Of a stretch of 64,000 nucleotides of DNA, positions 44,777-55,278 are shown in pieces; the stretch's first letter is position 1, and each line of letters opens with the position of its first letter. A program made the position numbers and the translations under genes. The notes beneath the pieces are model-generated. The model was not told the origin of the DNA, did no database searches, and saw nothing but the letters and a program-made list of their open reading frames with translations. Source of the stretch: Nilaparvata lugens. Taxonomy: Eukaryota; Arthropoda; Insecta; Hemiptera; Delphacidae. The stretch spans positions 1,491,114 through 1,555,113 of the forward strand of contig NC_052512.1 of NCBI RefSeq assembly GCF_014356525.2, read 5' to 3'.

Positions 44777-44959
44777 GTAATTAGAAGTAGGTTATTTATA
44801 ATTTAAAACTTCCATGAAGGCTTATATCGAATTATTCAGACACAATGTCGAGTTTCACAATCCTCAAAATTATTACCTACATAAGTTAGCGTACTCAGTG
44901 AAATTGGATTGTATTTAGTCTGAATGACACTGAAGCTGGCCAGTATTTTGCCTGATGTT

Positions 44960-46260
44960 CTGAAACAAGGAAAAATTTTGCCAATTTTCAAGAGCGGTGA
45001 TTCTGAGAGAGTTGAAAATTATAGACCCATTAGTATTCTAAATGTAATAAGTAAAATTTTTGAAAGAGTAGTTTTAAATAGGTTATATGATGCACCTGGA
45101 AGAAATTAATTTCATATGTGATGAACAGCATGGGTTCCAGAAAGGGAAATCTACTAAGACTGCAATAGTATCCCTTGTTGAAAGACTAATAGATATAATA
45201 GATTCAGGTGAGAAGGCAGCCGCAATATTTCTTGATTATCCAAAGCTTTTGATTGTGTGAACCATAGAATATTATTCGAAATACTAAAAACTGTAGGTGT
45301 GAATGGTATAGAACTAAATGGTTTGAATCATATCTCATAGGTAGAAACCAGTGTGTTGAGCTTACCAAGGTGGAAGGGAATGAAATAGTAAAAATTAAAT
45401 CTCAAAAACTGGAGGTCCAGGCTGGAGTACCTCAAGGCTCAATTCTGGGTCCCTTACTGTTTCTGTTGTATGTGAACCAATTACCAAAAGAGTTAAAAGA
45501 TCACAGAGCTCTGTTGTTTGCTGATGACACATCGCTTATCTTTAACAATTATTTATTAGATAGTCTAGAAATAAATGCTTTTACTGGAGTACAGTCAATT
45601 GTCCAATTCTTGAAGCAAAGGCAATTAACAATAATAGTAAGAAATGTCAATTCCTACAGTTCAAAAGTAAATATAATTCAGTAGAGGATAGAGAAATAAG
45701 TGTGTTTGTAGAGGAAAATGAATTAGACCAAGAAGAGAAAGTAGCATTCTTGGGATTTTATTGGACAGGAAATTAACATGGCATCCTTACATTGAGAGGA
45801 TATGTAATAAGATATCATCTGGGGTATTTGTCCTGCGGCAGCTTGCTAGGCTGAATGATAAAAAACTACTGTTAACTGCTTACCATGGACTTATACTATC
45901 TCATATTAGGTATGCTATTTTAGTATGGGGTAATTCATCTCAACAAAATATGGACATAGTGTTTAAGATTCAAAAGAAGGCACTCAGATGTATAGAGAAA
46001 GTGAATAGGCTAGACTCTTGTAGGCCTTTATTTAAAAAGCTTGGTCTATTAACTGTGCCATCTTTGTATGTAGGTATATGAAGTTGTAATGCATGTGAAA
46101 ACGAGTGGTGTGATCCAGAATTCAGATGTTCATGAGTATAATACGCGAAACAGAGCAGATTATCATATAATGGGTCACAATAGTAGGTTATTTGAACAAA
46201 AACCAGATTATATTGGTAGGAAATTTTATAACAAGCTACTCAAATCTTGAAAAGTATGAT
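44960..46260 (+). pseudogene. Non-LTR reverse transcriptase, frameshifted
   Basis: Motifs in order: PDVLKQGKILPIFKSGDSER and NYRPISILNVISKIFERVV (44960-45090); after a break DEQHGFQKGKST and AIFLDYPKAFDCVNH (45120-45260; the A motif normally YLDLSKAFDTV has lost part of its D context); after breaks QAGVPQGSILGPLLFLLYVN and LLFADDTSLIF (45420-45545; catalytic FADD intact); then the C-terminal YHGLILSHIRYAILVWGNSS (45880-45950) and IGRKFYNKLL (46215). At least four frame breaks. Inactive. Confidence 0.8.
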
Positions 46261-46440
46261 GATTTGAAGATTTTCAAAAAACAAATGAAAAATATTTAGT
46301 TGATAGAGCTTTTCATAGTGTACAAGAATTCCTTTCAAACCTAAACTAGGTTGAACTACTTAATGTTAGAATTATTATGTGATAACATGACTTGTCTTAT
46401 ACTCCATGACTGGAGTCTTTAGGACGTAATCTAAAAAAAA
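44960..46440 (+). mobile_element. Jockey-like LINE fragment between the Taf7 repeats
   Basis: It starts at the end of direct repeat 1 and ends in a poly-A run (46428-46441) right before direct repeat 2. It contains RT and C-terminal region only, with 5' truncation at the fingers domain. A termination region 'cttatactccatgactggagtctttaggacgtaatct' precedes the A run. Confidence 0.75.
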
Positions 46441-46445
46441 AAACT

Positions 46446-47550
46446 TGAATTTTGGCTGACTCCAGCTGTTTAAAGACTAGTAGAACTCAAGCTATGTTCA
46501 CATTATGTAGCTTGAGAGCTATATGGCTCTGCTATATAAAATTTGAGCTACATAGCCTATAGCTCTGTCAGCTACATATCGCCATTGAGGAAGTAAATAT
46601 TTTCCCACCTCTTATTATGAATGACTTATTTTTACTGTGGTAGGTACTGCAGAGAAGCTGAATTTTGATTTGTTTAAAGTCACAAATTATCATGGAATTG
46701 ATAAAAAAGGTGCTCTACTGTGCCAAGTACAGTTTTAATTCAAACCTTTTAACAATAATTATACGACTTGTCTAATCGAGTATTTTGTTGGATTGTAGAA
46801 AAAACAATGCAGCTGAAAATCGTTTGTTTACATCTGTACAGTCACTGTCAAAAGTAAGAATAGAAAAATTACTGGCAAACTGGCAAAGCTAATAAATGGC
46901 GCTATATGCTTTTTAAATGATAGAAAAGGATAGCAAGACTATTGTCAATCAATCCTGCCATTATAACGTGGACCACACTATAATCAGTGATCAGTAAACG
47001 TCGTCACAAAGAACTGGTAAATGGAACCGTTTTCAACGCCTGCGCATTACGGTGCTGAGTTAGGATCAGATGGCTTGTCAAATTTTTATTCGAATTCGAA
47101 ATGTTTGAGTTGAGAATGAGAATGAGAATTAGGTTATGTGATTCCTGTTTTTACTCTTCTCTTCTCTGTTTAGTGATTGTAGCAATTTTTCACTAAATTG
47201 GGCTTGTTTATGCGAACACATCCATTCCATATTTTTTAGCAGCATTCATAATACATTTTAGCTTCAGTTTTGACTTGTAAAACTTTACTGAAAGATGAAT
47301 CGTCAATCAGAAATAAGTCGAAAGGAAGCTGAAGGTCCAGTTGAATTGGAAAGTCAGTTTATTCTCCGTTTGCCAGAGGTAATTAGAAGTAGGTTATTTA
47401 TAATTTAAAACTTCCATGAAGGCTTATATCGAATTATTCAGACTCAATGTCGAGTTTCACAATCCTCAAAATTATTACCTACATAAGATAGCGTACTCAG
47501 TGAAATTGGATTGTATTTAGTCTGAATGACACTGAAGCTGGCCAGTATTT
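46446..47550 (+). repeat. Direct repeat copy 2 carrying Taf7 promoter region and first exon
   Basis: It matches 43728-44959 from TTTTGGCTGACTCCAGCTG to GGCCAGTATTT, then continues AGCCATTTATTT instead of into LINE sequence. It lacks the 101-bp tandem duplication and has a shorter segment upstream of 'cgttacggtgctgagttaggatcagat'. Confidence 0.85.
47295..47378 (+). CDS. Taf7: Taf7 first coding exon, copy 2
   Basis: 28 codons from the ATG at 47295 to the donor GTAATT at 47379. The protein sequence is identical to copy 1; the only difference in the exon is synonymous. Because the intron continues into unique sequence (not a LINE) here, this copy is the better candidate for being spliced to the rest of Taf7 beyond the recognisable DNA. 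Downstream exons were not identified within the window. Confidence 0.75.
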
Positions 47551-48685
47551 AGCCATTTATTTATTGAAGTACTCAAAACATTCACCAAAACTTATAATTT
47601 TATCGTTTTAAATACCGGTAAGTAACCATCTTGTCTTATACGTAACCTATGCAAGCTTATTGAAAGCCAATTTCAGTAGGCTTTAGTATAAGTTTGCCTT
47701 TAATTGTTTCAAGAAATGTAAATAAGACTATAGTCGAAATATAAACTGTAAATATAGGTTTGACATTAGAATAACAAATATCTATAATCAATTGCAACAA
47801 AAATCTGACGCCAGCTTCGAAGACCATTGATCAGCCATTATTTTTATATATACGTACTTATTCAAAAATAATAAAAATCCAAAATACAGAAACAACTCAA
47901 ATACAATAATTGGCGTGGCTTTATGGAGAGGGTGTGTTGAATAGAATGTAGCCCAAGGAGAAAAATTGAAAATTACCTTGCCAACTGTGCCTACCATGTA
48001 ATAGACAGGCAGGGGCAGCTGGCTACAGTGGGGAGGCGCTCGGACACTATCTTCTCTGTCATTTTGAGGCAAATTTGATATGGTACCGTAATTGAAAAGA
48101 TTCAATAATCCATTTATTTAAGTAAAGAAAGAAAGAATGGAAGAGTAGAAGAAAGGCAAGCAAATAATTCCACTCATAACTGAAAAATTGTACCCAATGC
48201 CATTCTATAGTTTGGGCAGAAATCTTGAGATTGAGCCTCATAAATCAATATGGAAGAAAAATTTAATAAAGGTCCAGATTCTCATGTGCAGGCCTAGTTA
48301 AAGTCTCTTTTAATCTCATGGTCTGTGAGAAATTGATCTGTAATAAGGTTGGTTATTTTAGATTTTATACAGTATAAAACAACTGCCTCCTTATACATTC
48401 AATGTAGGCCTATGTATGTTTGTGTTACATGTTACATAATAGTCACAGTCTCACAAATTGAACCTTGGACCGATTCACCCCCCCCCAAAGCATCAAAACG
48501 CTAAAATGACAAATAACATTCGAGGTCACGAGTTTTTGTGACCTTTTGTCACAACTAAGTATTGAATCAGCTTCATCACTGGTTTAGCAGTAATTCTTTG
48601 AAATTGAATTAAAAAAAGACAAATTTCATGAAGTTTGCTCCTGGCAGTCATTCAGAAGTGGGTTTCCAGGAATAGTTTCTTGATA
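47551..48685. other. AT-rich DNA, possible Taf7 intron
   Basis: No ORF with motifs on either strand and no clear second Taf7 exon. It contains a C run at about 48479-48487. Short minus-strand ORFs here are hydrophobic and low-complexity. Confidence 0.45.
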
Positions 48686-48865
48686 CGGGGGTAAAGTACA
48701 ATGCAGTTCCATCAGCAAAATTTCTCGTAGTAGAGCTTCAAGGTAGTCTCAAGTGGAATAAGCATTTAAGAGTTCTGATGAACAAATTATCGCACGCTCT
48801 TTTGGCCGTGAGAACAATAGCAAGTGCTTCCAATCAAAAGACAGCGCTCAAACTCGTCAGTGATG
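48686..48865 (+). pseudogene. LINE J3 reverse transcriptase C-terminal part, left half
   Basis: Reads KYNAVPSAKFLVVELQGSLK then WNKHLRVLMNKLSHALLAVR and SNQKTALKLV, i.e. the 'fLGv.ld..LkW..Hi..l..Kls.....ir.l' block of a Jockey-like RT. It breaks off at 48865, and the next block of the same domain (YHGCFLSLIRYSILFWGSN) appears at 52523. The two halves flank the complete insertion of another LINE. Confidence 0.7.
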
Positions 48866-49106
48866 ATTGAGACGTTGCAAGAGTCGGTCGGTAGAGACAG
48901 TTGCTCCCTTATCAATAGTTGAACTTTGTCACTTTGTGTTCAAATCAATCGGAGTGTTTATTTCTGGTGACTCGCTTCGACAAAACATCTTTCAGTGAAA
49001 TCCGGTGTAAATTCAGTGAAATACGTGAATTGTTTCGACAAAACATCTTTCTGTGAAATACGTGAATATTTTCCCCCGTTCAGTTTGCTTTCCCAAGTTA
49101 ACAGTA

Positions 49107-49805
49107 TGTCTGAGTGCACTGTTTGTAGAAATTCAGTATCACACGTAATGCTAAAATTATTTGCAGTGATTGTAATAAACCGTGTCATGGAAACTGTGTA
49201 AATATGTCCAAAGCGGATATCGAGTATGTATCAGCCCAAAAACAAATTTGGCGTTGCCCAACATGCTCGGAGTCTAGGAGGAAAAGCATGGCAGCAGTAT
49301 CGGTGGCCGAGGATGGCAAAGCTAACCACTCCCAGGTCATTTTTATGCTGGAGGAGGCTCGAGAAGATCGTAAGAGGATGGAAGAACAGTTCAACAAATC
49401 TTTCACGTTTGCTCATAATAAAATTGAGGACCAAAATAAATTGATTGTGGAACAATCGAGTAAACTTGCTGAGTATTTGAAGGTTATTGAAAGTCTTACG
49501 CAGGAAAATGTGAATTAAAAAAAAAGGTCAAGAATTTAGAGGATAGGGTTGATCACGTCGAACAGTATACGCGAATGAACACTGTTGAAATTTTTGGTGT
49601 TCCTGAAACGACCGGAGAAGACACCTATGAAGTTGTGAGAAGTGTGTGTATAGGCCTACTGCTCTAGATTTAGATATAAAACGAGAGAACATTGATGTCT
49701 GTCATCGCCTGAAAAAGATGCAAGGCAGTAATCGTCCGGCTGGTATCATAGTGAAATTTGTTAGGAGAGAGGATAAAATGAACTTAATTCACAAGAGAAA
49801 AGTGA
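49107..49805 (+). pseudogene. LINE ORF1 protein with PHD-like finger and RRM-like domain
   Basis: Start at MSECTVCRNS (49107). After one frame change a PHD-like zinc finger follows: CSDCNKPCHGNCVNMSKAD ... WRCPTCSESRR. Next is a coiled coil (EEAREDRKRMEEQFNKSF, KLIVEQSSKLAEYLKVIESL). After another change comes VEQYTRMNTVEIFGVPET and, from 49646, IDVCHRLKKMQGSNRPAGII then VKFVRREDK. The last blocks are the RRM-like domain of L1/Jockey-type ORF1 proteins, which bind the element RNA as a trimer. PHD-bearing ORF1p is known in insect LINEs. Three frame changes make it inactive. Confidence 0.75.
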
Positions 49806-50533
49806 AAAGTAGTGATCATGATGCAACTATCTGCCTTTTGGATTCAAGTTATTTTCTATCAAATGTCAAACCGTTTTATTATACAAATCAGAAAACTAAA
49901 ACTATTGATAGGACTTTGCTTTCTAATCTGTTGAAAAATGCAGTTTGGACTGAAGTTTTCAATGCAGTAAATGTGTCTGATGGATTTGATATATTTTTAA
50001 AAACTTTTCACGAAATAGTAAATAAAGCCACCATTGAGAGTAGTAAATTAAATAATGTCAAGATTTTGAAACCCTGGATGACGGTTGAGCTATGTAAGAG
50101 ACAGCATCATAGAAATCGGTTGTATAAAGTAAAGAAAAATCCACTAAATTTTAGATTGAAAAGAGAATTTGATATTTTTGCATTTAAATTGAAACAGGAT
50201 ATGGCAAATAGGAAGAACCAATACTACCATAATTTGTTTGATATGAATAAAAATAACCCACAAAAACAATGGGATACAATTAATAAAGTTTTGGGTACAG
50301 CGAATAATAAGAAAAATGCCCTTGATTCAATTAGGACATTTGACAATCCACATTTGACTGTTCAGCAACCGCTTGAAGTGGCTGAGGAGTTTAATAAATT
50401 TTTCGTCACAATTGTAGAAAAGCTTATCGATCAAATCGATGACTCTAGCAATATGAACCCTTCTGATTTTAATAAAAAATGTTTCCTCCACTTTCTGTGC
50501 AAAACTCCTTTTTCTTTTTCCCAACTTGTGTAG
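49646..50533 (+). pseudogene. Chimeric ORF: ORF1p tail fused to ORF2 linker by deletion
   Basis: A continuous 295-codon frame. Residues 1-52 are the ORF1p RRM-like end (HRLKKMQGSNRPAGIIVKFV). At about residue 53 the sequence switches to SSDHDATICLL, which is the last catalytic box (SDH) of the LINE endonuclease. It then continues through the ORF2 linker (KPWMTVELCKRQHHRNRLYK, NPQKQWDTINKVLG). About 200 residues of endonuclease plus the end of ORF1 are missing at the junction near 49803. The frame is intact by chance of the deletion. Confidence 0.7.
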
Positions 50534-51969
50534 ATGAGGTAAAACGAATAATTTCTCAATTGAATCAAAATAAAGCATCTGGAATTGATGGTATATCAGC
50601 GTTTATCGTTAAACTTTCCAGTGAATTCATAAGTCCTGAGCTAGCTCATTTGATCAATCTAAGTTTTGAAAGTGGTAAATTTCCCGCATGCTTGAAGAGG
50701 GCGGTAGTCATCAAAATTTTTTCAATTTGAATAATTTTCTGAGTGAGAACCAATATGGCTTTATTGAGAAGAAATGTACAGAGGATGCATTGTTATCTTT
50801 CTGTTCAGGAATTTTCAATGGGCTAAACAAAAACTTGAATGTCTTGGGCCTGTTCATTGATATAACTAAAGCTTTTGACTCTGTGGACCATAACATTCTT
50901 TTGCATATATTGAGGGAGGCTGGAATAAGAGGCATTGCTTTAAACTGGTTCAAAAGTTTCTTGGTGGGCAGAAGCCAGTGTGTTCGAGTTAAGAATGTTC
51001 TGAGCTCTTATTTGACCATCCCATGTGGGGTACCCCAGGGCTCGGTATTAGGACCAATTTTATTCCTGGTGTATATAAATAAATTATGCGCAAATAATCT
51101 GAGTGGAACAGTTACTTGTTTTGCGGATGATACGGCTCTGCTATATTGTGAGAAATAAATTGATACGGCAACTTCTAAGATGCAAAGTGACTTAAATTGG
51201 ATAAAAATTTGGTTCTCAGTGCATAGGTTGGCTCTGAGTACTAAAACCAAATTTGTTCGTTTCTCTTTGAGATCAAAGCCCATCCTGCAGGTTCCCGTAC
51301 TATTCAAGTGTGGTGTCTGCCTATCTAATCATAATGAATTCTGTAAAGATAGATCAAGTGCAAAATATCAAAAATCTTGGTTTAGAGCTTGATGAGAACT
51401 GCAATTGGAAGGTTCACATCCAATCACTCAAAAAGCACATGAATATGATGCTTCGTAAATTTTATTTATTGAAATTCATTTGCCCTAGAAAAATTCTGAG
51501 ATCTGTTTATTTCGCTATTGCAAATAGCAAGCTTCAATATGGGCTAAGCTGTTTGGGGGGTGCATATGAAACAAATTTAAACTCTATACTTATTGCACAA
51601 AAAAGATTGATTAGAATGATGACATCATTAAATAGGAGAGCTCATTCATTTCCCTACTTCCAGGCCTTGGATATATTGCCTTTAAGGCATTTATATATTT
51701 TCAGGGTCTTGAGAATATTCTTTTTAAGAAGTGGTCAGATTACAGGGAATGCCTTAGTTTTCTCAAACAGATTGAAAGACAGAAATTTGGTTGTTCTTGC
51801 AAACCCTTCATGTGAAGCCTTCAAACGGTTTTACGATTACAGTGCTCCAAATTCCTTTAATAAGTTACCTCTACATATTACATCCACAGGCTCACTGATA
51901 ACCTTTTTGAAGAAATTGAAGCACTTTTTATTCAATTTTGATGAGATTGAGGAGTTCTTTTTCACATGA
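50520..51969 (+). pseudogene. LINE J2 reverse transcriptase, decayed
   Basis: Motifs in order: VKRIISQLNQNKASGIDGIS (50540-50600), FESGKFPACLKRAVVIKIF (about 50670-50720). A deletion then removes the NYRPIS block, followed by LSENQYGFIEKKCTEDAL, LGLFIDITKAFDSVDHNILL (motif A, 50840-50900), IPCGVPQGSVLGPILFLVYI and CFADDTALLY (motif C, 51118-51150). After a stop and frame changes come LGLELDENCNWKVHIQSL and NSKLQYGLSCLGGAY (51380-51560), ending 51969. The catalytic FADD is present but the gene is broken in at least four places. Confidence 0.8.
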
Positions 51970-52519
51970 ATTCTTTTTTTACATTATTTTGGAAATTTCT
52001 ACTATTGCTTCCTAGGGTTCTAACAATTTTTCTGTCTCAGGATTTTTATTTATTTATTTTTTCATTAATATATTATGACTTTAGTTCATATATAATATAA
52101 AAATGTATATGTCCTCAAATTCTTCTTAATTTATTTTCCTAAGATTGTATTATACTTTTTGGTTTCTATAAATAACTTCTGTAATGTTTACTCCTTTCAA
52201 TTCATTTTCTTTGAATAGACTAAGATTTTCTGTTGAAATTTTTTTTCGAGTCTCTTGCAATGGTCAAATAGTTTAATTTTCAGAGTAGGTAACTTCAACT
52301 CAGCTAATAGCTTATGAAGTACCTTAATCATAATTCTGACGCTACATAATGTTTTTGTTAGTTTTTAATTATTTTCATTTATATAAATAGAATTAGAAGA
52401 TAATATTATATTATGTATTTTAGTTTTTATTTTTTCAAAATTATTGTACTGATTTGTTAAGTTCATTTACTTTTGTTTGTAAATTGTCAGTGTTATGAAT
52501 AAATTTCAATTTCAATTTT

Positions 52520-52992
52520 TAGTCTATCACGGATGTTTTTTGTCTCTTATTCGTTATAGTATTCTTTTTTGGGGTAGCAACGTGACAGATTTGCAGGAGA
52601 TCTTCCTAGTACAAAAGAAAGCAGTTCGTGCTCTTGGTGGTATTAATCCTTTTGGCCGCGATTCCTGCAAGCCGATTTTCTTGAACTTGAACGTGCTGAC
52701 TGTTCCACCCTTTATTATTTGGAAGCAATTATGTTTGTTATGAAGAACTAGCATAAATTTGAATCAAACAGATCCCAACATGCGTATGGCACAAGAAATA
52801 AGAATTCCATCTTATGATCTACCCAGTTCATAAAACAACTTTGTTCGAGAAAGGACCATGTTATTCTGGAATAAGGTTCTTCAACCAGCTCTCCACATCA
52901 TGGAGAGACTTAGATGTTAAGACTCTTTCAAGAACTCTGACTCAAAGGCTGTTGGAAAGAGTACCCTACACATTGGGTGAATGCTGTGAAGC
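52520..52992 (+). pseudogene. LINE J3 reverse transcriptase C-terminal part, right half
   Basis: It resumes at YHGCFLSLIRYSILFWGSNV, then IFLVQKKAVRALGG and DSCKPIFLNLNVLTVPPFII. After breaks come HKTTLFEKGPCYSGIRFFNQ (about 52820-52890) and RLLERVPYTLGECCEA, the usual end of the Jockey-like ORF2 product. It runs into the assembly gap at 52993. Confidence 0.75.
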
Positions 52993-53092
52993 NNNNNNNN
53001 NNNNNNNNNNNNNNNNNNNNNNNNNNNNNNNNNNNNNNNNNNNNNNNNNNNNNNNNNNNNNNNNNNNNNNNNNNNNNNNNNNNNNNNNNNNN
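52993..53092. other. Assembly gap, 100 N
   Basis: Exactly 100 N bases, a conventional scaffold-gap placeholder; true length is unknown. It follows the LINE J3 C-terminus. Confidence 0.99.
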
Positions 53093-54760
53093 CAGATTAT
53101 AAGCCACATATTTAATGTTAACATCAGCAAGAGTCAATTGTTCACGGCTCAAGAAATATTGTAACATATTCAAAAATCTACAAACTAATATCCTTGAAAA
53201 GATGAAGCTTATTATATTTTAGTAAAATTATACATTTTTTGGAAAGTATGTCCTAATCCTACGGAAGTACCGACTTATGAAAATAAAATAATCACTAATT
53301 TTACTTTTGACGAAATACATGAAGCAAATACTTATTCAGAGCCATTACTGATTCTGAAGATTTTTAGTTAGTAGCAACTTATCAGAATATGTAGTTTATA
53401 TATTAATGGGCGTGCTTAATACTTATTATATTATATGTTTTTTTTCATTCTCATGTATTCAATAACAAACTTATGATTCCAGACAAGAAATTAGATACTG
53501 TTCAATTTCACTTAGAAAATTCTAAAATATTTCTTACAACCCAGCTACCCTTATGAAGGTGAGGACACCTTCATCTTAAGGGGGGAGAGTTATATATCTC
53601 TATATATATAGACAATAGATTTAGGAACTGTAGAGTAGCACTTTATTTAAACTCTGTAAGATTATTTCTCGTGTCATTCCGTTACCAATAGTCATGCTGC
53701 CTTATGTACGTGTTATATTTGTTAAATAAATCTTTTTAAGCGGTGAGTTGCGCGTTCGTTTATCTCAAGTTATTATTGAAGATATCGACACATTTCTAGT
53801 AGATGCATTTTTATTTTATTGGGCCTACAGAATACTTACCTCTATAACTTTTGTAAACCTTGGAAAACAGGATTGCCATTTAAAGCAATAATTGGAACTT
53901 TGGGCCAAACCTCTGGTACCATCACAGTTGTGGTACCGAATCCTTTTCAGGACCAAACTATGTCAATGTTTTGAGGTTTATCATCACCGCCATCGTCATG
54001 TTTTGCGAACTGAAAAATCGCAAAGAACAGGACCTAACCAAGTCTGCCTTCCGAGAATGATTAAAAACATTTTTAAATAAAAATCTACCATTTCTCAACG
54101 AAGTCCTTGAAATTACTAAATTTTGATTAGTGGGCACAAGAGTATGATGTAACAATTTACCGGCTCGGTGAACATTAGACAATTTCCCAACCTTTAGATA
54201 GTTTATCAAAAAAGACGAACTTCTTGAACGTAAAGTGCTACACGAAAACATCATTAATTAACAAGGTTGTTGGATTTCTACATTGGAATATTTTACTCGT
54301 ATATAACCGTCAATAATAGAAAAATTACAATAAAGTACAACATTCAACCAAATCAGAAAGCATGAAAATTCACATTCCTCTCTTCAATTCACTCAATGAT
54401 TCAGGACTTGCAAATTTGTAGGTTAGGTTAATGACAATGTTTCGTGCTTTTCCTATAATAGTACAGTTTACCAACGTAAGTTAATTCCTAGATTTATTCA
54501 AATTACATGCATCTAATTTGGTACAAAAAATGATAATTCAATTTCAATTATGAAATAAATCAATGACTCGAACAATTATTGTTGTTTTCGAGGAATAACT
54601 CTTGAATTTCTGTAATATCTTAGGAAACATTTTTCAAGACACTCTATTTGAGAGAAATAAAAAATTGAAATCAAAATGATTCAAACTGTGTTTAGACAAT
54701 AATCAATTAATTGAAGATTTGCACAACAGTGCCAATGAACAGTCAAAATATAATTACTAT
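53093..54760. other. AT-rich DNA; possible LTR-like segment near 53580-53790
   Basis: A purine tract AAGGGGGGAGAG (53578-53590), then TTATATATCTCTATATATATAG, an AATAAA-type signal (53726-53733) and a CG-richer segment resemble a polypurine tract plus 3' LTR of an LTR element. No LTR partner or pol is seen. The rest has no supported feature. Confidence 0.3.
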
Positions 54761-55278
54761 AGTGAGATCCACGTTATAATGACAGTGGATTAAAATGGGA
54801 GAACAGCTTTACCGATTCTCTGCCTTGATTAATTATCTTTCTACATTGTCAAAAACAGATTTGGCATCGTTGCGGAGCAAGAAAAGGATAGTACTACCTG
54901 GTTTGTCGAATGATAGACAAGGATAGCAACACCAAAGTTGATCAAATACTATCATTATAACCTCACTCTATATCTTCCTACACTGTCATTATAACGTGAA
55001 CCTCACTATATAGTGAGGTCCACGTTAATAGTGAGGTTCACGTTATAATGGCAGTGTAGGAAGATATAGTGAGGTTCACGTTATAATGACAGAATTTGAT
55101 CAACTTCAGTTTTCTATCATTCGTCAAAGCCGGTGGTACTATCCTTTTCTAGGTCCACAACGATGAAAATTATGTTTCTAACAATAATTTAGAAAGATAA
55201 TTAATCAAGGCAGAGAATCGGCAACGCTGTTCTCCCATTTTAATTCACTGTCATTATAACGTGGACTACACTATAGCA
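54761..55278. mobile_element. 0.5-kb palindromic MITE, termini TATAGTGAGATCCACGTTATAATG
   Basis: The element reads TATAGTGAGATCCACGTTAT (54761) and ends ATAACGTGGACTACACTATA (55278). Its halves mirror each other nearly completely: 'gggagaacagctttaccgattctctgccttgattaattat' in the left half and its complement at 55200-55245. The centre (about 54965-55080) contains three more inverted copies of the CACTATA/TAACGTGAACCTCACTATA terminus, suggesting self-insertion or terminal duplication. Fragments of the same terminus occur at 37585, 44361, 46962 and 56170. Noncoding. Confidence 0.8.

Larger units (their letters stand above)
43728..44959 (+). repeat. Direct repeat copy 1 carrying Taf7 promoter region and first exon
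   Basis: It starts TTTGGCTGACTCCAGCTGTTTAAAGACTAGTAG and ends ...GACACTGAAGCTGGCCAGTATTT. The matching copy is 46446-47550. Differences between copies are scattered substitutions and small indels, plus a 101-bp internal tandem duplication present only here (44081-44281). It also contains 'ccattataacgtggaccacactata' (44361), a MITE-terminus-like sequence. Confidence 0.85.
48866..52519 (+). mobile_element. Jockey-like LINE J2, inserted in another LINE
   Basis: 5' end at about 48866 (AGTGATGATTGAGACGTTGC), ORF1 from about 49107, ORF2 remnants to 51969, 3' UTR with tail AATAAATTTCAATTTCAATT at 52497-52516. GTC precedes both junctions (48863-48865 and 52520-52522) and is the likely short target-site duplication. 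The endonuclease is deleted, as is part of the RT fingers. Total about 3.65 kb. Confidence 0.75.

Noticed and set aside
47788..48241. Minus-strand hydrophobic ORFs of 105 and 60 residues
   Set aside because: Low-complexity, AT-driven frames with no motif, no splice signals and overlapping each other.
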